Source: Pseudomonadota bacterium
Lineage (GTDB): Bacteria > Pseudomonadota > Alphaproteobacteria > Reyranellales > Reyranellaceae
NCBI GenBank assembly: GCA_018242505.1
Contig: JAFEBU010000065.1
Location: 62,001-126,000 of the forward strand
Direction of reading: 5' to 3'
Length of the DNA stretch: 64,000 nt
Below the pieces are notes generated by a model. It was not told where the DNA came from. It ran no database searches and saw nothing but the letters and a program-made list of their open reading frames with translations. A program made the position numbers and the translations under genes. Below, piece after piece: positions 25,158 to 33,873 of this stretch (positions within the stretch are counted from its first letter, which is position 1; each line of letters opens with the position of its first letter).

Positions 25158-26603
25158 ATGTCTTTGTCCGTCGCGGAGGTGCTGCCGGTTGGGGACGGCG
25201 CACCGGAGGGAGGAGATGAGTTTGTTTGCAATACTTCAGAGAGCCTGATCGCCGCAATTGAGAAGTGTCTCGACAATGGCCTGGGGACCTGCCTGGTCAT
25301 TGGGGAAAAACGTCACTTTGTCGGCCGTATCTCCCTCGACGACATCGGCAAGGCCGTCCTGGACGGCGCCTTGCTCAATCCGACACTAGACCAACACCTC
25401 GAGAAGTTCTCTCGCAGGTTGCACAACGACTCGTCGGTTGACAAGGATGTCCTTCGGCCCGTCCTCGACGCGTCGGGCCGGCTCGTCGGTGTCGATATCG
25501 ACCGGTCAGCGCAGCATGTCCAGGTTGCTCGACCGGATATGAGCCACCAGGAATTCCGCTCGATCCTCGACGCCTTCCTGTCCTCCTGGATCTCCAGCAA
25601 AGGACCTTATGTCGACAAGTTCGAGCAGGAGTTCCGCGCCTTCATCGGCACGGGCCACGGCATTGCTGTTTCCAACGGCACGGTGGCGCTCCACCTTGCC
25701 CTGTTGGCACTCGGCGTCGGGCCGGGCGACGAGGTGATCGTGCCCGATCTCACCTTTGCGGCGACCATCAATGCGGTGCTGTTCTGTGGTGCGACGCCGG
25801 TGATCGTCGATGTCGACCGCCGGACCTGGGGCATGTCACTGGCGGACGTGCAGCAGGCCACCACGCCCAGAACCAAGGCGATCATCCCCGTGCATCTCTA
25901 CGGCCGCCCGGCGGAGATCGGGCCGCTCGCTGCCTTTGCCGCCAAGCGCGGGATCGGCGTCATCGAGGATTGCGCGGAGGCGCATGGTGCACGCTATGAC
26001 GGACGGCCGGTCGGGCAGTTCGGCGACGTCGCCTGCTTCTCGTTCTACGCGAACAAGATCGTGACGACCGGCGAAGGCGGAATGTGCCTCACGAGCTCGG
26101 CCGAGCTCGCGAAGTCGATCCGCCTGCTGCGCGATCACGGCATGACGCCCAATCGCTCCTACTGGCACGAGCGCGTCGGCTACAACTATCGGATCACCAA
26201 CCTCCAGGCGGCCATCGGCTACTCCCAGCTGTGGCGCATCGACGAGATGCTGGGGCGCAACAGTGACATAGCCGAAGCTTATCAGGCGGCTCTCAAGGGC
26301 ATCCCCGGCGTCAAATTCCCGCCGAAGATGGACTCCGTCTATCAACCGGTGGTCTGGCTCGCATCGGTCCAGGTTCCGGCCGCCAAGCGGGACCAGCTGC
26401 TGCTGGCCGCCCATGATGCAAAGATCGAAATGCGACCCTTCTTCCATTCGCTTTCGACGCTGCCTCCTTACGAAAAATATGCCCGGGTCTGTCCCAACAG
26501 TCTCGAGCTCTCCGCCACTGGCATCAACTTGCCGACGTCTCGCGCTGTTGATGATCAAGTTATTGACCGTATCGTGAAAGTGTTCCGCAATGTGCTGGGC
26601 TGA
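25158..26603 (+). CDS. CBS-domain fused DegT/DnrJ/EryC1 aminotransferase
   Basis: A 481-residue two-part protein. Residues 25-115 look like a CBS pair-type segment (AAIEKCLDNGLGTCLVIGE...GRISLDDIGKAVLDGALLNPTL and DASGRLVGVDID). Residues 130-481 are a full PLP-dependent sugar aminotransferase: GIAVSNGTVALHLAL, PDLTFAATINAVLF, IEDCAEAHGARY and the PLP-Lys300 in FSFYANKIVTTGEGG. It would aminate a nucleotide keto-sugar. Typical family members have about 370 residues and lack the CBS part, which may sense adenylate or SAM. The strong AAGGAGG fixes the start. Overlaps the flavoprotein gene by 14 nt. Confidence 0.85.
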   Translation: MSLSVAEVLPVGDGAPEGGDEFVCNTSESLIAAIEKCLDNGLGTCLVIGEKRHFVGRISLDDIGKAVLDGALLNPTLDQHLEKFSRRLHNDSSVDKDVLRPVLDASGRLVGVDIDRSAQHVQVARPDMSHQEFRSILDAFLSSWISSKGPYVDKFEQEFRAFIGTGHGIAVSNGTVALHLALLALGVGPGDEVIVPDLTFAATINAVLFCGATPVIVDVDRRTWGMSLADVQQATTPRTKAIIPVHLYGRPAEIGPLAAFAAKRGIGVIEDCAEAHGARYDGRPVGQFGDVACFSFYANKIVTTGEGGMCLTSSAELAKSIRLLRDHGMTPNRSYWHERVGYNYRITNLQAAIGYSQLWRIDEMLGRNSDIAEAYQAALKGIPGVKFPPKMDSVYQPVVWLASVQVPAAKRDQLLLAAHDAKIEMRPFFHSLSTLPPYEKYARVCPNSLELSATGINLPTSRAVDDQVIDRIVKVFRNVLG

Positions 26604-27939
26604 ACCGCATTCCCGTCGTGACTTCTCATCCATAGTCGTTGGAGGCGGACCGGGTGGTCTCGGTCCCCTTCTGTGGGCTGCACAGCACGGACTCCTGGAG
26701 AGCTGGTTCGATCAAGGTATCGCCTTGATCGAACGCACTGGCCGCCTGGGCGGCACGCTGGGCTGCTACGGCATCAATTCCGACTCGCTGGGCGGTTCCT
26801 ACCTGGAGTGCCTCGGCTCGGCGGGATGGCCGACGGCCTTGCATCACTTGCGCCACGACCCGGTGACGCTGGAGATGCAACGCTACCAGGCAAGCTACCC
26901 GCCCCTGCCCCTCGTCAACCAGTACATGGGGCGCGTCGGGGCCGCAGTCGCCGACATGTTCGCCGGTCATGCCGCTTCGGCGCTTCACCTGCATACCACT
27001 GCGCAGTCGGTACATCTCTGTTCGGATGGACGAGTTGCCGTCGTCATCCAAGGCCAGAACGACCGGACGAAAACTCTTGTTGCCCGTTCGGCGGTGATCG
27101 CCCTCGGCGGCCGCCAGCACTGGCGGGATGAAATGGCGGCGCCGGACCTCAAATTCGTCGACTGCGCCGCGCGGCAGTTGCTGGCGTCGAATGAACTCCT
27201 GACCCATGAGGGGCTCGCCCGAGCCAACGAGATCATCCGCGATGCCGCGGGCCGACCGATCGTGATCGTGGGCGGTGCGCACAGTGCCTACGCTGCGGCC
27301 TGGGCGCTTCTGCAGTTGCCTGACGCCAGCAGCCTGAAGGATGGCCAAATCGTCATCCTGCAGCGCCGTCCGCCACGCATCTTCTATCCGGACCGCGCGG
27401 CGGCGATCGCAGACGACTATCCGTTCGAGGAAGGCGACATCTGCGTACGCACACAGCGTGTCAATCGCATGGGCGGCATCCGGGGGCACGGCCGGGATAT
27501 CTGGCGGCGAATCGCGCGCAAGCCGAACGTGGCGCCCGAATCGCGCGTGGCCGTCCTGGCGCTCCAGGACTTCTCCCCTCAGCAGTTGCGCAAAACGCTC
27601 GAGGAGGCTGCTCTCGTCGTGCCGTGCCTCGGCTATCGATCGGCCACAATGCCGATCTTCGATTCGAACGGCCAGCGGCTGACACTCAAGGCGGACATCA
27701 ACGGCGACGCAGTCGACGGCGACTGCCGCCTTCTCACGGCAGACGGCAAGCCGTTGCCCAACGTCTTCGGCATCGGTCTCGGTAGCGGGTTCCGCCCGAC
27801 GCAGGCGATGGGCTGCGAGCCGAACTTCCGCGGCCAGGCGAACAGCCTGTGGATGTACCAGAACGACATCGGCGCGGTGATCTACCGCGAGATCCAGGCA
27901 TTGGCGGACGAGAAGCAAACAGCGGCTGTCGCCGCCTGA
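26590..27939 (+). CDS. FAD/NAD(P)-binding flavoprotein, monooxygenase-like
   Basis: A 449-residue flavoprotein. The N-terminal dinucleotide fold is IVVGGGPGGLGPLLWAA followed by IERTGRLGGTLG; a second nucleotide loop, IVIVGGAHSAYAAAWALL, lies near residue 224; the C-terminus has VFGIGLGSGFRPT. The two-loop plan suggests a flavin monooxygenase or reductase (N-hydroxylating or FMO-like), but I cannot place it in a named family. It overlaps the CBS-DegT gene by 14 nt, so it probably acts on the same pathway, perhaps oxidising the amino sugar made there (inference). Converges on the thioesterase gene. Confidence 0.7.
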   Translation: MCWAEPHSRRDFSSIVVGGGPGGLGPLLWAAQHGLLESWFDQGIALIERTGRLGGTLGCYGINSDSLGGSYLECLGSAGWPTALHHLRHDPVTLEMQRYQASYPPLPLVNQYMGRVGAAVADMFAGHAASALHLHTTAQSVHLCSDGRVAVVIQGQNDRTKTLVARSAVIALGGRQHWRDEMAAPDLKFVDCAARQLLASNELLTHEGLARANEIIRDAAGRPIVIVGGAHSAYAAAWALLQLPDASSLKDGQIVILQRRPPRIFYPDRAAAIADDYPFEEGDICVRTQRVNRMGGIRGHGRDIWRRIARKPNVAPESRVAVLALQDFSPQQLRKTLEEAALVVPCLGYRSATMPIFDSNGQRLTLKADINGDAVDGDCRLLTADGKPLPNVFGIGLGSGFRPTQAMGCEPNFRGQANSLWMYQNDIGAVIYREIQALADEKQTAAVAA

Positions 27940-27949
27940 GGCGACTGGA

Positions 27950-28369
27950 TCAGCCGACCAGTTTCTTCTTCACATCCTCCGGGATGGCGACGGCTCTGAG
28001 CGAACGGGCGTCGCCATCCTTGCGTGCCCAGATGCGGGTCTCGCTGCCTTCGGCGGCAACCTGTCCTGTGCCGTCGCGAAAGACATGCCGGACGGTAAAG
28101 GAACTGCGGCCAAGTTTCTCGACGCAGCTTTCGATCGTGAGTATCTCGCCATGTTGCGACGGCCGGCGAAAAGCGCATTCGGCCGCGACCAGCGGCGTAC
28201 CCTCTTTCCACTGGCCGCCGCTCAGGTCGTCGCGCTTCAGGCCGGCGGCCAGGAACAGGCGAAAAGTCGCCTGGTCGAGCCAGCGGAAATAGGACGGATA
28301 ATAAACGATGCCGGCGGGGTCGCAGTCGCCCCATTCCACGGTGATCTCGTAGTGGCCGACGAGGGGCAT
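27950..28369 (-). CDS. Acyl-CoA thioesterase, 4-hydroxybenzoyl-CoA thioesterase/YbgC family
   Basis: A 139-residue hot-dog fold protein. The active-site motif WGDCDPAGIVYYPSYFRWLD contains Asp17, the position of the catalytic Asp in the Pseudomonas 4-hydroxybenzoyl-CoA enzyme. Two bases separate it from the indolepyruvate oxidoreductase beta gene, so it is the third gene of that operon and probably hydrolyses the arylacetyl-CoA which that enzyme makes. Confidence 0.88.
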   Translation of the reverse strand: MPLVGHYEITVEWGDCDPAGIVYYPSYFRWLDQATFRLFLAAGLKRDDLSGGQWKEGTPLVAAECAFRRPSQHGEILTIESCVEKLGRSSFTVRHVFRDGTGQVAAEGSETRIWARKDGDARSLRAVAIPEDVKKKLVG

Positions 28370-28371
28370 CG

Positions 28372-29877
28372 CTATTCCGCCGCCCGACGCAGCATCGCGG
28401 CAGACGCGGCAATCGAGGCCAGCGTTCTCGATAGGGACTCGCCCTCAGGGTCGGCAAGAGCTGCCACGCGCGCATTGGCCACCGCATCGGCCGCGGCTTT
28501 CGGCGCCAGGCGGCCGGCCAACGCCGGCTCGACAATCTCGCTGGCGATGCGCCGATAGTTGCCCAATCCGCGCTTAAAGGTGTCGCCATAGCCCTTGATG
28601 AGCCGCGCCAGTTCGACGATCTCGCGTGCCAGATCGATGCCGAGCGGCGCGGCAGCGCGAATGGTGGCGAGCCAGCGCTCGACCTCGGCCTGCTCCTCGA
28701 CGTAACGGAAGGTGCGCGGCCGCCACCAGCGCAGCGAAGCGAGGAAGCGCAGCCGAGCAAATCCCCAGACGGTCGCCGTGCGAACGTGCATCGAGAAATA
28801 GACCCGGCCCAGCCGCCCCGTGCGTTCGGCCCAGGCGAGGATGCGTCGTGCCAGGGTCGGCGGCAGGATCGCGCAGATCTCCTCGATGCCGGGCTTGAAA
28901 TGCTCGGTAAGCGTGATTGGCTCATTGGCCTTGGCCCGTACCTCGGCGCGCACCCGCGCCATCCGCTCCGGCGCGGTTTTGGCCTGGGCAACGCGAATCA
29001 CGTCCTCGAATGACATGCGCACGGCAAGATGTCGTGCCGTTTCCCGCAGGAGCTCGGCAGAACCCAGCGCATCGATCGCATCGAGGCGGTCGAGGTAGAG
29101 GGTCGCATATCGCCGATCCTGGTAGGCCGTGAGTCGGCGAATGCCCTCCTCCACGACGTCAAGGGCCGCTGCCGGATAGGTGCGGCGTGCCCGCTCGGTC
29201 AGGTCCTCGATGCCGCGGGCCATCGCCTGCCGCTTGTGATGATCGCGTACCACCTGGGCGAGTTCGCCGCGGGCATGGCCGCGGCCGAAAGCGAACCCCG
29301 CGAGATTGGCGTCGACTGCCTTTCCGCCTTCGCGGATCGCCGCCTCGAAGGCCTGTTCGGGAATAGGTAGCCGGCCTGATCCTGCGAGCGCTCCCAGCAG
29401 GACAGCATTGAGCACGCCGCCCGATTCTTCTGCCGCCTGGTCCATGTCGAACAAGATCTGGGTCTTGCTGCGCTCTTTCACCGCACGCAGGAGCCGGCCG
29501 ACGTCGAAACTGCCATCGCCCATTGCCGCCCGCTCGCTGATCGCGAGCACCCGATGGGTCGAAGCGATCAAGGTGGTGCGGTCGGGCGTGACGAAGCCGT
29601 TGAAGATCATGCGGCCGGCCTCGAGAAGCTCGGTGGCGAGCGCCACGTCGACCTCGCCCAGCGCCGGATTGAGCGCCAGCACTGCGGGTGCCGGGCCGGA
29701 GGCCGGCATGACCTCGAGATAGTAGGTCGTGGCGCCCGTGCGTTGCGCGACGCCCGGGATCTGCGTCGCCTGCACGGCGAGCCCCTGGCTGTGCGCCGCA
29801 GCCACGATCCAGTCGCACAGCACGCCGCCCCCGTCGCCGCCCAACGCACCGATCAGGATGGTGACCGGCCTAGGCAC
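28372..29877 (-). CDS. iorB: Indolepyruvate oxidoreductase beta subunit with C-terminal DUF6537-like region
   Basis: A 501-residue protein. Residues 1-195 are the gamma domain of 2-oxoacid oxidoreductases (TILIGALGGDGGGVLCDWI, GVAQRTGATTYYLEV, MIFNGFVTPDRTTLIA), which completes the CoA/TPP site. The remaining 300 residues form the helical region found on IorB proteins of aerobic proteobacteria. Together with the alpha subunit it converts arylpyruvates (from Trp, Phe, Tyr) to arylacetyl-CoA and CO2. Overlaps the alpha gene by 8 nt. Confidence 0.88.
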   Translation of the reverse strand: MPRPVTILIGALGGDGGGVLCDWIVAAAHSQGLAVQATQIPGVAQRTGATTYYLEVMPASGPAPAVLALNPALGEVDVALATELLEAGRMIFNGFVTPDRTTLIASTHRVLAISERAAMGDGSFDVGRLLRAVKERSKTQILFDMDQAAEESGGVLNAVLLGALAGSGRLPIPEQAFEAAIREGGKAVDANLAGFAFGRGHARGELAQVVRDHHKRQAMARGIEDLTERARRTYPAAALDVVEEGIRRLTAYQDRRYATLYLDRLDAIDALGSAELLRETARHLAVRMSFEDVIRVAQAKTAPERMARVRAEVRAKANEPITLTEHFKPGIEEICAILPPTLARRILAWAERTGRLGRVYFSMHVRTATVWGFARLRFLASLRWWRPRTFRYVEEQAEVERWLATIRAAAPLGIDLAREIVELARLIKGYGDTFKRGLGNYRRIASEIVEPALAGRLAPKAAADAVANARVAALADPEGESLSRTLASIAASAAMLRRAAE

Positions 29878-32014
29878 CCGCCAGGGCTCCGATCACGGCG
29901 GACCGCAGGCGCCAGACGAGCCGGTCCCACCAGGTCGCATTCTGGACGATCTCGGCCTTGTAGAAGGATGGACAGAGGACGGCAGCGTCGGCCACCTCGC
30001 CACACAGGCCACAACCGACGCAACCGTTGTTCACATGCGCCACCGGATCGGAGCGCAGCGGATCGGGGCTGGGCTTCACCACCAGCGACGGGCAGCCCGA
30101 GAGGCGGATGCAGGAATGATCGCCGGTGCAGACCTCGTCGTCGACGCCGAAACGCGTGCGCACCACGCGTTCGCCGCGCTTGAGCTGGGCGGCGATCTGT
30201 GGGCGGATGCGGCGCTGACGCGCCAGCTGGCATTCGCCGTCGGCGACGATCACCTTGAGGCCGCTATGGTCGGTGCTCATTGCCTCGCGCAGCGTCGTGA
30301 GCATGGTGCCGACGTTGTAGGTGCGGATGGTGCGCAGCCACTTTACACCCATCGCCTTCAGGGTGGCGGCGATGTCCGACGTCGTCTCGCCATCGCGGCG
30401 ATTGCCTGCGGTATTGGGAATGAACTGCGCGCCGGTGGCCGAAGTGTAGCCGTTCTGCATGATCACCAGTACGCGATCGCCGCGATTGAACATCGCCGAG
30501 GCGACACCGCTCAAGAGGCCGTTGTGCCAGAAGCCACCGTCCCCCATTACCGAGATGGTGCGTTTCTGCATGACCGGTGCGACCGCGCCCGCCGCCGCGA
30601 GTGACATGCCGAAGCCCAGGATCGAATTGCCGAGATTGAACGGTGCCAGCGTCGCGAAAGAGTGGCAGCCGATATCGCTGGAAATATGGACCTTGCCGAC
30701 CTCGCGCTCGAGCAGCTTGATTGCGGAGAACACCGGACGTTCGGGGCAGCCGACACAGAAACCGGGTGGCCGCAGCGGCAGCGGACCGCCCAGCAGGCGT
30801 TGCGCCTCGGCACGTCCTGCGCGCGCCGCTTCGAAGCGCTCGCGTGGACCCGAAAGATCGATATCATTGGCCGATTGGGTGAAGAATTTCAGCAGGCCTT
30901 CGGTCACTATTTCGGCGGTGTACTCGCCGGCCATCGGCAGGACATCCTTGCCATGGACACGGGTGTCGATGTCGCGTTTGCGCAGGAGGGCGTTCACCGC
31001 CTGCTCGATATAGTCGGGCCCGCCCTCCTCCACGATCAGGACTGCGCGCTTGCCCTTGCAGAAGTCCGTGATCTGGTCCGGCACCAGCGGATGGGTGACG
31101 TTCAGGACCAGGGTCGGCACCTTGCCTTCGACCTCGAGCCGGTCCAGACCGCGCATCAGAACGTTGGTGATGCCGCCTTGCACGATGATGCCAAGGTCGG
31201 ATCGCTCACCTGGGAAAAGCTCGTTCAGGCCCTGCTCGACGATGAAGCGTTGCGCGGCAGGCAGGCGCACATCGACCTTGAGCTTCTCCTGCGCGTAGGT
31301 CGACGGCGGATGCGAGATGCGGTCGTAATTGTGCGGAGCCGGGTCGGCCAGCCGATGGTTGCGCGAGATGGCCGGCGGCTTGTTGTCCTTTGCAACGAAC
31401 TCGCCGGTGACGTGGCAGGCGCGAATCCGCAGCTCCATCATCACCGGCGTATTGGAGGCTTCCGAAAGTTCGAACGCCTTCTCGGTACAGCGCACGATGG
31501 TGGGCAGCGAGGGCCGCGGGTCCATCAACCACACGGAGCATTTCAGCGCGTAGGCGTGGCTGCGCTCCTGGATGACCGACGCTCCTTCGCCGTAGTCCTC
31601 GCCGACCACGATCAGGGCACCACCGATCACACCAGGCGAGGCGAGATTGGAGAGCGCGTCGGCGGCCACGTTGGTGCCGACGATCGACTTCCAGGTGACG
31701 CAGCCGCGCATCGGGTAGTTGATCGAGGCGCCGAGCAGCGCAGCCGCGGAGGATTCGTTCGTGCAGGTCTCCAGATGAACGCCAAGCTCGTCGAGCAAGT
31801 CCTGGGACTCGACCAGTACGTCGACCAAGTGCGACACCGGTGCGCCCTGATAGCCGCCGACATAGGATACACCCGACTGCAGAATCGCCTTGGTGACCGC
31901 CAGAATTCCCTCGCCACGAAAGATCTCGCCGTTGCCAAGGCGAAGGGCGCGGACCTCCTCGCGGAACGATCGTTCCGGATTGGTACGCTGGGCGACGGGG
32001 GGTTGGTCGAGCAT
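29870..32014 (-). CDS. iorA: Indolepyruvate oxidoreductase alpha subunit
   Basis: A 714-residue thiamine-diphosphate enzyme. Order: pyrimidine-binding domain (SYVGGYQGAPVSHLVDVL), domain II, TPP-binding domain (ISVMGDGGFWHNGLLSG then MQNGYTSATGAQ) and a C-terminal ferredoxin-like tail with Cys sets CTGDHSCIRLSGC and CVGCGLCGEVADAAVLC for two iron-sulfur clusters. Catalyses oxidative decarboxylation of indolepyruvate/phenylpyruvate. First gene of a three-gene operon with iorB and a thioesterase; an SDR gene lies 137 bases upstream on the same strand. Confidence 0.92.
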   Translation of the reverse strand: MLDQPPVAQRTNPERSFREEVRALRLGNGEIFRGEGILAVTKAILQSGVSYVGGYQGAPVSHLVDVLVESQDLLDELGVHLETCTNESSAAALLGASINYPMRGCVTWKSIVGTNVAADALSNLASPGVIGGALIVVGEDYGEGASVIQERSHAYALKCSVWLMDPRPSLPTIVRCTEKAFELSEASNTPVMMELRIRACHVTGEFVAKDNKPPAISRNHRLADPAPHNYDRISHPPSTYAQEKLKVDVRLPAAQRFIVEQGLNELFPGERSDLGIIVQGGITNVLMRGLDRLEVEGKVPTLVLNVTHPLVPDQITDFCKGKRAVLIVEEGGPDYIEQAVNALLRKRDIDTRVHGKDVLPMAGEYTAEIVTEGLLKFFTQSANDIDLSGPRERFEAARAGRAEAQRLLGGPLPLRPPGFCVGCPERPVFSAIKLLEREVGKVHISSDIGCHSFATLAPFNLGNSILGFGMSLAAAGAVAPVMQKRTISVMGDGGFWHNGLLSGVASAMFNRGDRVLVIMQNGYTSATGAQFIPNTAGNRRDGETTSDIAATLKAMGVKWLRTIRTYNVGTMLTTLREAMSTDHSGLKVIVADGECQLARQRRIRPQIAAQLKRGERVVRTRFGVDDEVCTGDHSCIRLSGCPSLVVKPSPDPLRSDPVAHVNNGCVGCGLCGEVADAAVLCPSFYKAEIVQNATWWDRLVWRLRSAVIGALAGA

Positions 32015-32151
32015 CGGCCAAGTCTACTGTCCGAGCGCCGAAGGTGTCAGCTTGATTGTACCGCCGCCGTCAGAGCACATCCGCAATCCCTGCGGCGCCA
32101 CGCGTCATGGAATCCTATTGGCGATCCGGCGCGAGCCCGGGAGCCCGGTCG

Positions 32152-32910
32152 TCAGCCGGCCATACCGCCGGTGACGCTCAGCGTCGAGCCAGTGGTGAAG
32201 CTGCTCCGATCCGACGCCAAGTAGAGCACGGAGCGGGCGATCTCCTGCGGCGTCGCATGGCGGCCGAGCGGGATCAGCTCGTTGAACATTGCCGTCGCGT
32301 CACGTTTGATGATGGCGCTGAGATTGCCTTCGAGATCGGCCTGGAACGAATTGTCGGTCGGCCCGGGATGGATGGTGTTCACCCGGATGCGGCGCGGCGC
32401 CGCCTCCTTGGCCACGCAACGCATCAGGCCGATCTGGGCGATCTTGGCGGTGATATAGGCCGTGGCCCCGGGATCGCCGCGGAAGGCGGCGACACTCGAG
32501 GTGATGATGATGCTGCCGCCGTCGTTCATGCGCGGCAGGCCGTACTTGCAGGCGTTGTAGGCGCCTCGGACATGGACAGCCTGGACGCGGTCGAACACTT
32601 CGTCGGGATAGTCGACGATCGGCGCGATCACACCGGCATTGCCGGCGTTGCTGAACAGCACATCGACCTTGCCAAAGGTCGCGACCGCCTTGTCGAAATA
32701 CGCCTGTGTATCGCTGGCCCTGCTCACGTCGGCGACACTCCAGGCCACGCGGTCGGTGCCCAGTTCCCGCGCCGCGGCGCCGAGCGCCTCCTCGCCCAGA
32801 TCGACCAGAAGGACATGCGCTCCTTCCTCGAGGAACAGGCGGGCGCTCTCTCGGCCAATGCTCCCCGCACCGCCCGTGACGACGCAGACCTTGTCTTGCA
32901 GCTCTTTCAT
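32152..32910 (-). CDS. SDR family oxidoreductase
   Basis: A 252-residue classical SDR: KVCVVTGGAGSIG near residue 6, NAGNAGV near 86, active-site TSSVAAFRGDPGATAYITAK with Tyr and Lys spaced YxxxK, and VNTIHPGPTDN. Start at MKELQDK by homology. Substrate unknown. It lies upstream of iorA on the same strand and downstream of the DTW gene and the tandem mini-ORFs. Confidence 0.9.
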   Translation of the reverse strand: MKELQDKVCVVTGGAGSIGRESARLFLEEGAHVLLVDLGEEALGAAARELGTDRVAWSVADVSRASDTQAYFDKAVATFGKVDVLFSNAGNAGVIAPIVDYPDEVFDRVQAVHVRGAYNACKYGLPRMNDGGSIIITSSVAAFRGDPGATAYITAKIAQIGLMRCVAKEAAPRRIRVNTIHPGPTDNSFQADLEGNLSAIIKRDATAMFNELIPLGRHATPQEIARSVLYLASDRSSFTTGSTLSVTGGMAG

Positions 32911-32949
32911 GGCCGGCGAGCTTCCCGATCCGCACACGCGCCGTCAACT

Positions 32950-33048
32950 CTACCGGATCCCGGACGGAACCCGCCTACCCTCCCCCAGCACCACCGCCTG
33001 ACAGTCGGCGATGAAGTAAACGAGCAGGACGGGATCGCTGACTTTCAT
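32950..33048 (-). CDS. Small ORF B in the tandem repeat (32 residues)
   Basis: Starts MKVSDPVLLVYFIADCQAVV, then a different tail. The ATG overlaps the TGA of small ORF A as ATGA, and GAGAT-GGCA precedes it. Its first 21 residues repeat those of ORF A with changes N5D, A7V and M8L; one further change in the 95-bp unit is silent within the ORF and one lies upstream. Coding status is unproven; it may be only a by-product of DNA duplication. Confidence 0.3.
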   Translation of the reverse strand: MKVSDPVLLVYFIADCQAVVLGEGRRVPSGIR

Positions 33049-33174
33049 TGCCATCTCAGGAGCGACGGCGCCGGTCGCGCCAGCACCACCGCCTGACAGT
33101 CGGCGATGAAGTAAACGAGCATGGCGGGATTGCTGACCTTCATTGCCACCTCAGGAGCGACGGCGCCGGTCGCG
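32986..33174. repeat. Two tandem copies of a 95-bp direct repeat
   Basis: Copy 1 is 32986-33080 and copy 2 is 33081-33174. They differ at 5 internal positions. The unit starts CAGCACCACCGCCTGACAG on the + strand and ends in the last codons of the DTW gene, so copy 1 also carries a duplicate of that gene's terminal RDRRRRS-stop coding segment. The period of 95 is not a multiple of three. Confidence 0.9.
33045..33143 (-). CDS. Small ORF A in the tandem repeat (32 residues)
   Basis: Starts MKVSNPAMLVYFIADCQAVV; hydrophobic centre, no recognised family. The ATG is 7 bases after the DTW gene stop, and the Shine-Dalgarno-like GAGGTGG overlaps that stop, as in tightly packed operons. Its stop overlaps the start of ORF B. 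No known homologue comes to mind, so treat as a candidate micropeptide. Confidence 0.35.
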   Translation of the reverse strand: MKVSNPAMLVYFIADCQAVVLARPAPSLLRWQ

Positions 33175-33753
33175 TTTGCTGTCACGGACACCTGCTGCGC
33201 GGGCGTGCGCCAGGAGCGCACGGAACGGAACCAGGAGCTTCTCGCGCACGCCGGGGTCGTCCTCCAGCACCGAGAGGGCAAGCGCCACGGCCTCGAGGGT
33301 CGATACGGCATCGGGCCGTGCCTCTCGGCGCAGATCGCCATAGAGCGAGGGACCGTCCGGCACGACGACGAAGCGACGAAGCTTGATGAGCCAGGGATTG
33401 CGCCACCACAGCGCCTTGGCCTGTGCCCAATTGCCGTCCAGCGCCACGATTCCCTTCAGCCCCTGACGCGCAGCGCCCTGGTCGGCCAGCGGCTCGCCCT
33501 TGCGATCGAGCCCGATCAACGGGCCGCCTCTGGCCTTCGCCGCCGGGATGGAGCCCAGATAGAGGACGCCCCATTCCCGGGCGTCCACTTGCGCCTTGAG
33601 CGCATGGCCAAGATTGCGCCACGACAAGCCAACCGCGATCCGTGCGTCGGCGAGAGTCGAACAGATGAGCTTTGCCGTCCCGAGCACGCGGTCCTGCTCC
33701 TGTGGGTGCTGCAGGATCAGGACGGCAACTCTGTTGGCGATCGTTTCGGTCAT
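33151..33753 (-). CDS. DTW-domain protein, probable tRNA-uridine aminocarboxypropyltransferase
   Basis: A 200-residue protein of the DTW/TapT family, which adds the 3-amino-3-carboxypropyl group from SAM to uridine in tRNA (acp3U). Family marks: VLILQHPQEQDRVLGTAKL near the N-terminus, the signature DGNWAQAKAL (usual form D-x-T-W, here Asn for Thr) and YGDLRREARPDAVSTLEAVA. The N-terminal zinc-type Cys cluster of the E. coli enzyme is absent, so this is a short form. Its last codons lie inside the tandem repeat. Confidence 0.82.
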   Translation of the reverse strand: MTETIANRVAVLILQHPQEQDRVLGTAKLICSTLADARIAVGLSWRNLGHALKAQVDAREWGVLYLGSIPAAKARGGPLIGLDRKGEPLADQGAARQGLKGIVALDGNWAQAKALWWRNPWLIKLRRFVVVPDGPSLYGDLRREARPDAVSTLEAVALALSVLEDDPGVREKLLVPFRALLAHARAAGVRDSKRDRRRRS

Positions 33754-33873
33754 GCGCCCAGGATAGCGGCGAAGGCCATATCCTTGAACTCACCCTGCCG
33801 GCATGCGACTACAACAAACTCGCTGCGTGACCTCACCAGCCTGCCGATCCGCCTCTAGCCCTGCCAATTGACG

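Noticed and set aside
32986..33174. CRISPR-like repeat
   Set aside because: Only two adjacent 95-bp copies with no spacers; it is a tandem duplication.
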